A DNA stretch of 10,443 nucleotides from Bacteroidota bacterium (GTDB taxonomy: Bacteria; Bacteroidota; Bacteroidia; Bacteroidales; JADFUO01): contig JAUWKH010000036.1 of NCBI GenBank assembly GCA_030614305.1, forward strand, positions 1 through 10,443, written 5' to 3'. The notes beneath the pieces were generated by a model. That model searched no databases, was not told the DNA's origin, and worked only from the letters and a program-made list of their open reading frames with translations. The stretch's first letter is position 1. Each line of letters begins with the position of its first letter. Position numbers and translations under genes: made by a program. Of the stretch, positions 6,376-10,443 are shown piece by piece.

Positions 6376-8010
6376 TTATTCTTCAAATAACGGTGTAAAT
6401 TCAAATTTAATACCATCAAACAAACCCTTATCGCTTAACTTTAATTCAGGAATTACCAATAATGCCATAAATGATAAAGTCATATAAGGAGCATTGAGCT
6501 TTGAACCCAATTTTTTTGCTTTCTTATCAATACTGTCATATTCAGAAGCTATAAGATAACAATCTTTATTTGACATCAAACCGGCTACATGTAACGGAAG
6601 AACTGTTTTTTCTTCTGCATTTGCCAGTGAAACCCCACCTTTTACTTTAATCAGCATGTTAATGGCGTTCATAATGTCTTCATCATCAACACCAACTGCA
6701 ATAATATTATGACTATCGTGAGCTACTGAAGAAGCAATTGCTCCGTTCTTTAACCCGAAATTATTAATAAAAGCAATTGCAGGTTTGACGTGTTCATAAC
6801 GGTTGGTTACAACTAATTTTAATACATCATTTTTTGTGTTACTTTCAGCATTATTTTTTTCTACATTTATCTTAGCTGATGTTTTTTTTGTAATCAATTG
6901 CCCGTTAATTGCATGAATAACTTTAACAGTATCGGATTGTGGTGTTATCTGCAAATCCTGTAATTCTATTTGTTTTGTTCTAAAATTGTTTGGAGTAGAA
7001 TCTGTAATTGGATCAATTAAAGTTTTTCCGTTTTCAGCAACTTTAGTTCCGTCAATATATGTTGCCAAAACATTAAAATTATCAAAATCATCAATAATTA
7101 TAAAATCAGCAGGGTCACCTTCCTGTAATAATCCAACTTCAAGACCATAATGCTTAACAGGATTATAAACACAACTTCGTAATACTGTAACCGGATCATA
7201 TCCTTTTTTTATTGCTCTTTTTACCAAATCGTTAATATGACATTTTTCAAGATCATTAGGATGCCTGTCATCAGAACAAAACATTAATTTTTTAGGGTAT
7301 TTTCCCATAAGTCCGATTAATGCTTCAAAATTTTTAGCTGCACTTCCTTCTCTAATTATTATTTTCATTCCGTATTTGATTTTGTCCAGCGCTTCCTCAA
7401 TTGTATAACATTCGTGGTCGGTTGAAATACCGGCTTCAATATATTTTTTTGCTTCCTCGCCTCTTAGTCCGGGAGCATGCCCATCTACTTGTTTATGATA
7501 TTTTTTTGCAACTGCTATTTTTGCCATTACTTCTTTATCGTGTGACAATACTCCGGGCCAGTTCATCATTTCCGAAAGATATTTTATCTCATCTGTTTTT
7601 AACAGCTCTTCAATTTTATCTGCGTCGAAAGTAGCTCCTGATGTTTCAAAAGTTGTTGCAGGAACACATGACGAAGCACCGAAATAAAATTTAAACGGAA
7701 CTTTTTTTCCGTTTTCTATCATATAATTAACTCCGTACATCCCCAGCACATTTGCAATTTCGTGTGGATCGGAAACAGTTGCAACTGTACCGTGAACAAC
7801 CGCCAAACGTGCAAATTCCGAAGGAATAAGCATTGAACTTTCAATATGGATATGGGCATCAATCAGCCCGGGAACGATATAATTTGTGTTATTGGTTTTT
7901 TCTTTTGTTATTGAATATATTTTACCGTTTTTAACAGTAATTGTCCCCTGAAAAATTTTCCGGTTTACTACATCAACTATGTTTCCTGATATTGAATAAG
8001 TGTTTTCCAA
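6376..8010 (-). CDS. ade: Adenine deaminase, TTG start
   Basis: This 544-residue amidohydrolase matches adenine deaminase along its length. Metal-site motifs appear in order: DAHIHIESS with His53 and His55, DPHE at 81-84, DGHAPG at 176-181, DHE at 198-200, and FCSDDRH at 244-250. The C-terminal half has the family's beta domain and the ASSVAHDSHNI segment. By family knowledge it converts adenine to hypoxanthine and ammonia in cytoplasmic purine salvage, using divalent metals. The initiation codon appears to be TTG at 8010-8008: no ATG lies between it and the in-frame upstream TGA, and the homology (SISGNIVDVVNR) begins five residues in. It lies 92 bp after rlmN and 179 bp before the arsR-type gene, with no convincing promoter of its own, so read-through from rlmN is possible. 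Confidence 0.95.
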   Translation of the reverse strand: MENTYSISGNIVDVVNRKIFQGTITVKNGKIYSITKEKTNNTNYIVPGLIDAHIHIESSMLIPSEFARLAVVHGTVATVSDPHEIANVLGMYGVNYMIENGKKVPFKFYFGASSCVPATTFETSGATFDADKIEELLKTDEIKYLSEMMNWPGVLSHDKEVMAKIAVAKKYHKQVDGHAPGLRGEEAKKYIEAGISTDHECYTIEEALDKIKYGMKIIIREGSAAKNFEALIGLMGKYPKKLMFCSDDRHPNDLEKCHINDLVKRAIKKGYDPVTVLRSCVYNPVKHYGLEVGLLQEGDPADFIIIDDFDNFNVLATYIDGTKVAENGKTLIDPITDSTPNNFRTKQIELQDLQITPQSDTVKVIHAINGQLITKKTSAKINVEKNNAESNTKNDVLKLVVTNRYEHVKPAIAFINNFGLKNGAIASSVAHDSHNIIAVGVDDEDIMNAINMLIKVKGGVSLANAEEKTVLPLHVAGLMSNKDCYLIASEYDSIDKKAKKLGSKLNAPYMTLSFMALLVIPELKLSDKGLFDGIKFEFTPLFEE

Positions 8011-8102
8011 GATATTGATTTTTTTTAAAATTCAACACTAAAATACAAATATTTTTATAACTAATCATTATTAAATTAATAAACTGAATAGTTACAAGTT
8101 TT

Positions 8103-9152
8103 TTAACGGTTTGCCAATTGTCCGCAAGCTGCGTCAATATCCTTCCCGCGACTTTTCCTGATATTTACTATTAAATTTTTACTTTTCATAAAATCCGCAA
8201 ATTCATTCATTTTTTCATTGTCAGCTTTGCTAAAACCACTTCCTTCAACTGTATTGTATTCAATAATATTTATTTTCACCGGGAAGTTTTTACAAAAATT
8301 GGCTAATTCTTTGGCATCGGATAATGAATCGTTAAAATTTTTAAATAAAATATATTCAATTGTAATTCTTTTATTTGTTTTGGAATGAAAATATTTGAAA
8401 GCTTCAATAAGTTTTTTTATTGAATTTTGATTATTAACGGGCATAATGCTGCTGCGTTTAATATCATTAGCCGTATGAAGCGAAAGAGCCAGATTGAATT
8501 TTATATTATCATCGCCCAGTTGTTTTATTTTTGTTGCAATACCTACCGTTGAAACGGTTATTCTTTGTGGAGACATTGAAAGTCCGTCAGCAGAAGTAAT
8601 TATTTCAATCGATTTCATAACATTATTATAGTTCAACATAGGTTCGCCCATGCCCATATAAACAATGTTTGACAATGGAATTTTATAATTATCAAGTGCT
8701 GTTTTTGAGATAATTGCAACCTGGTCATAAATCTCATCAAAATTCAAATCTCTTATAAATCCGAATTGCCCGGTTGCACAAAACTTACAGGCTAAAGCAC
8801 ATCCAACCTGCGAAGAAATACAAGCGGTCATCCTGTCGGAACTTGGAATAAGTACACCCTCAACAATATTTCCATCAAAAAGTCCGAAAGCAATTTTTAT
8901 TGTTCCGTCTTTGCTTTTCTGCTGAGAATTAATTTTTATTGAATTTATTACAAAATTGGAATTAAGAAGTTCACGGATATTTTTAGATAGGTTGGTCATT
9001 TCTTCAAAGGAGAAGGCTGATTTTTTCCAAAGCCATTCATAAACCTGTTTTGCACGAAAAGGCTTTTCGTTATTATTTATCATGAATTCTTTAATCTCCT
9101 CGACAGAGATAGTCCTGATGTCTTTTTTTGAAGATGATGTCATAATTACCAT
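8103..9152 (-). CDS. rlmN: 23S rRNA (adenine-2503-C2)-methyltransferase / dual-specificity tRNA methylase RlmN
   Basis: This 349-residue radical-SAM protein has the N-terminal helical domain (about 15-70), then EGVLIP with the conserved Glu98. The iron-sulfur motif C-x3-C-x2-C is at Cys118, Cys122 and Cys125 (GCALACKFCATG), the SAM-binding MGMGEPMLN starts at 166, and Cys343 in AACGQL is the equivalent of the methyl-carrying C-terminal cysteine. All key residues are present. By family knowledge it methylates C2 of A2503 in 23S rRNA and A37 of some tRNAs. The ATG at 9152 overlaps the upstream gene by 7 bp; a second in-frame ATG at 9143 follows that gene's stop by two bases (TAATTATG) and is equally plausible. 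Either way translation is probably coupled. Confidence 0.96.
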   Translation of the reverse strand: MVIMTSSSKKDIRTISVEEIKEFMINNNEKPFRAKQVYEWLWKKSAFSFEEMTNLSKNIRELLNSNFVINSIKINSQQKSKDGTIKIAFGLFDGNIVEGVLIPSSDRMTACISSQVGCALACKFCATGQFGFIRDLNFDEIYDQVAIISKTALDNYKIPLSNIVYMGMGEPMLNYNNVMKSIEIITSADGLSMSPQRITVSTVGIATKIKQLGDDNIKFNLALSLHTANDIKRSSIMPVNNQNSIKKLIEAFKYFHSKTNKRITIEYILFKNFNDSLSDAKELANFCKNFPVKINIIEYNTVEGSGFSKADNEKMNEFADFMKSKNLIVNIRKSRGKDIDAACGQLANR

Positions 9153-9697
9153 TCTTCTTCAACTTTCTCAGGTGCCGGTTTCATTTTCATTTTTAAATTT
9201 TCCGACCATTCTGCAACAAAATCCGCAAGCTGTTTAAGGTATTTATTCCATTGTGGATTATAAGCAGGATCGGATTTGTCAAGCCATTTTTCAGCCGGAT
9301 AACGTGAAGTCTTTTTTAGGACAAAATCGGTGATTGTATATCTGTATCGTCCGTCTTTAAGCTCAATTACAAATGAATATAAAACCATAGCTCCATCCAG
9401 TTCATTCCCGTTTTTATCAAAATAATTAAGCCTGAAGCGGTGATTACCTTTTATTTTACCTGTTTTATTATCGCGAACTTTAGTAACGCTAACAGGATTA
9501 TTATAAAAATTATTAAGCCAGTTAATACAACGATTAAACAACTCATTTTTTGTACCCTCTTCCTGAACAACTTCCTGAAAAGTAATTAACTGTGTTTCTT
9601 CATCAATTGGATATTTTGATTTAATATCTTCCTGACAAATGACATTATTAAAAATAAATAAAATTACTAATATTGACAATATTTGCTTTTTCATCAT
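9146..9697 (-). CDS. DUF4468 (TBP-like fold) domain secreted protein
   Basis: This 183-residue protein has an N-terminal signal peptide (MMKKQILSILVILFIFNNVI) with cleavage likely near Cys21-Gln22. The residue before Cys21 is Ile, so a lipoprotein is unlikely. PIDEETQLITFQEVV (30-44) followed by TKNELFNRCINWLNNFY is the typical opening of DUF4468, and the beta-rich RYRYTITDFVL stretch (117-127) fits the same domain. The tail (about 145-183) is charged and helical. DUF4468 proteins are frequent in Bacteroidota and have no established function; a periplasmic or envelope location is inferred. Two ATGs stand in tandem (9697 and 9694). The gene has its own strong promoter and its 3' end overlaps rlmN, so it leads the transcription unit. 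Confidence 0.85.
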   Translation of the reverse strand: MMKKQILSILVILFIFNNVICQEDIKSKYPIDEETQLITFQEVVQEEGTKNELFNRCINWLNNFYNNPVSVTKVRDNKTGKIKGNHRFRLNYFDKNGNELDGAMVLYSFVIELKDGRYRYTITDFVLKKTSRYPAEKWLDKSDPAYNPQWNKYLKQLADFVAEWSENLKMKMKPAPEKVEEEW

Positions 9698-9754
9698 TTA
9701 GTAGTTTCTATTGATTTAAATAAATAATTAAACTGAAATTTATTGTATATATTG

Positions 9755-9785
9755 CAAATATACGACATAAAAAAAGCCCCGCAAA
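9755..9785 (-). promoter_or_regulatory. Bacteroidota-type promoter of the DUF4468-rlmN unit
   Basis: On the minus strand TTTG (9785-9782) and TATATTTG (9762-9755) are 19 bases apart, a full consensus match and the same arrangement as before the arsR-type gene. The predicted start is near 9748, giving a leader of about 50 bases before the ATG at 9697. The -33 box lies in the loop of the groL terminator hairpin. Confidence 0.7.
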
Positions 9786-9798
9786 TTTTGAGGGGCTT
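9769..9798 (-). terminator. Rho-independent terminator of groL
   Basis: On the minus strand AAGCCCC (9798-9792) pairs with GGGGCTT (9780-9774), followed by seven consecutive T (9775-9769). Within the 11-base loop, CAAA and TTTG can extend the pairing. It lies about 130 bases after the groL stop codon, so groL would have an unusually long 3' untranslated region containing the inverted repeat at 9839-9924. Confidence 0.88.
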
Positions 9799-9838
9799 AT
9801 ATTTAATTATTGCCTGTCCATAAAGTTAACTTTTTTTT

Positions 9839-9924
9839 GATTTAAGAACAAGGATTAACGATTTATGATTTTAGAAGTATTTGAAAATCATAAATCTATA
9901 ATCTGCAATCCTTGATCGTAAATC
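9839..9924. repeat. Three-tier inverted repeat in the groL 3' region
   Basis: Three nested perfect arm pairs share one centre. The inner pair is GATTTATGATTTT (9860-9872) with AAAATCATAAATC (9884-9896), 13 bp around an 11-base loop. The middle pair is CAAGGATT (9849-9856) with AATCCTTG (9907-9914), and the outer pair is GATTTA (9839-9844) with TAAATC (9919-9924). Internal loops of 3 and 10 bases, then 4 and 4 bases, separate the tiers. It begins five bases after the groL stop codon and lies upstream of the true terminator. The arms reuse a GATTTA-like unit, suggesting a dispersed repeat family built from short motifs. It has no coding potential. Confidence 0.75.
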
Positions 9925-9929
9925 AATTT

Positions 9930-10443
9930 TTAATACATACCTCCCATACCACCTGGCATACCACCACCCATTGGGGGCATTTGTGGTGCTGCTGCTGTAT
10001 CTTCTTTATGTTCAGACACAACACATTCGGTAGTTAATAACATACCTGCGATTGAAGCTGCGTTTTCAAGAGCTACACGTGTAACTTTAGTAGGATCAAC
10101 TACTCCGGATGCAAAAAGATTTTCATATTTATCGATTCTGGCATTAAAGCCGAAATCTTCTTTACCTTCAATAACTTTTTGAACAACAACAGAGCCTTCC
10201 ATTCCGGCATTTTCAACAATCTGTCGTAATGGTTCTTCAAGAGATCTTCTTATGATAGCTATACCGGTATTTTCGTCTTCGTTTTCACCTTTAAGGTTTT
10301 CAATGGCTTTAATAGTTCTGATATAAGCAACTCCGCCGCCAGGAACTATACCTTCTTCAATAGCAGCTTTTGTTGCATTTAAAGCATCATCAAAACGGTC
10401 TTTCTTTTCTTTCATTTCAACTTCACTTGCTGCACCAACATAT
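9930..10443 (-). CDS. groL: Chaperonin GroEL, C-terminal part (cut by window edge)
   Basis: The last 170 codons are present and the frame is open to the right edge. The visible protein begins [20 protein letters not shown], so the methionine at 10415 is internal and not the start. Family marks are [19 protein letters not shown], the nucleotide-pocket [21 protein letters not shown] with the conserved ATP-site Asp, and the Gly-Met-rich tail [14 protein letters not shown] typical of GroEL. By family knowledge it forms the double-ring ATP-dependent folding chamber with GroES; groES would be expected upstream, outside the window. The 3' region carries a three-tier inverted repeat and then a Rho-independent terminator. 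Nothing in the visible part is unusual. Confidence 0.97.
   Translation of the reverse strand, partial: YVGAASEVEMKEKKDRFDDALNATKAAIEEGIVPGGGVAYIRTIKAIENLKGENEDENTGIAIIRRSLEEPLRQIVENAGMEGSVVVQKVIEGKEDFGFNARIDKYENLFASGVVDPTKVTRVALENAASIAGMLLTTECVVSEHKEDTAAAPQMPPMGGGMPGGMGGMY

Noticed and set aside
7401..7634. Plus-strand open frame inside ade
   Set aside because: Entirely antisense to conserved adenine deaminase motifs; its composition is that of a shadow frame.
8046..8053. Possible -7 box AATATTTG upstream of ade on the minus strand
   Set aside because: The first base departs from TAnnTTTG and no TTTG or TTG lies at the 19-bp spacing; too weak to call.
10413..10415. Methionine at 10415 as the start of a short protein
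   Set aside because: The frame continues to the window edge with GroEL sequence (YVGAASEVE), so it is an internal residue of a truncated gene.

Overview
The window comes from an AT-rich member of the Bacteroidota, most likely a Bacteroidales-type lineage. Three things point there: (i) gene content typical of that phylum (a DUF2723/TMEM260-like membrane protein, a DUF4468 secreted protein, a Big_5-type lipoprotein); (ii) no Shine-Dalgarno sequences, but A/T-only leaders before the start codons; (iii) promoters of the Bacteroidota type, TTTG - 19 bp - TAnnTTTG, seen in front of two genes. It looks like ordinary chromosome. I see no insertion sequence, phage gene, CRISPR array, tRNA or rRNA.

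Layout. 1-166 (minus) is the 5' end of phosphoglycerate mutase gpmA, cut by the window edge. It diverges from a plus-strand block of three genes, 340-5880: a DUF2723 multi-pass membrane protein (probable GT-C glycosyltransferase), a NodB-type polysaccharide deacetylase beginning at a TTG codon 18 bp later, and a putative lipoprotein with an SbsA/Big_5 Ig-like domain. Together these look like a cell-envelope cluster. Everything from 5897 to the right edge is on the minus strand: a stand-alone ArsR-type regulator with its own promoter, adenine deaminase (ade, TTG start), the 23S rRNA methyltransferase rlmN overlapping the end of a DUF4468 secreted protein, then the 3' end of groL (GroEL), cut by the right edge.

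Working together. gpmA, ade, rlmN and groL are housekeeping functions (glycolysis, purine salvage, rRNA/tRNA modification, protein folding) with no evident joint pathway. The DUF4468 gene and rlmN form one transcription unit that starts at a promoter lying inside the groL terminator. The three plus-strand genes may share a transcript, though a long hairpin separates the third from the first two.

The most unusual material is between genes: three unrelated inverted repeats, each in a different gap (a 20-bp perfect palindrome at 280-299, an 8-bp-periodic CTTTGCGN hairpin at 4053-4112, and a three-tier inverted repeat at 9839-9924 just after groL), plus the terminator/promoter overlay at 9755-9798. 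I do not see a convincing new multi-gene system here; the repeats are the best candidates for a second look.
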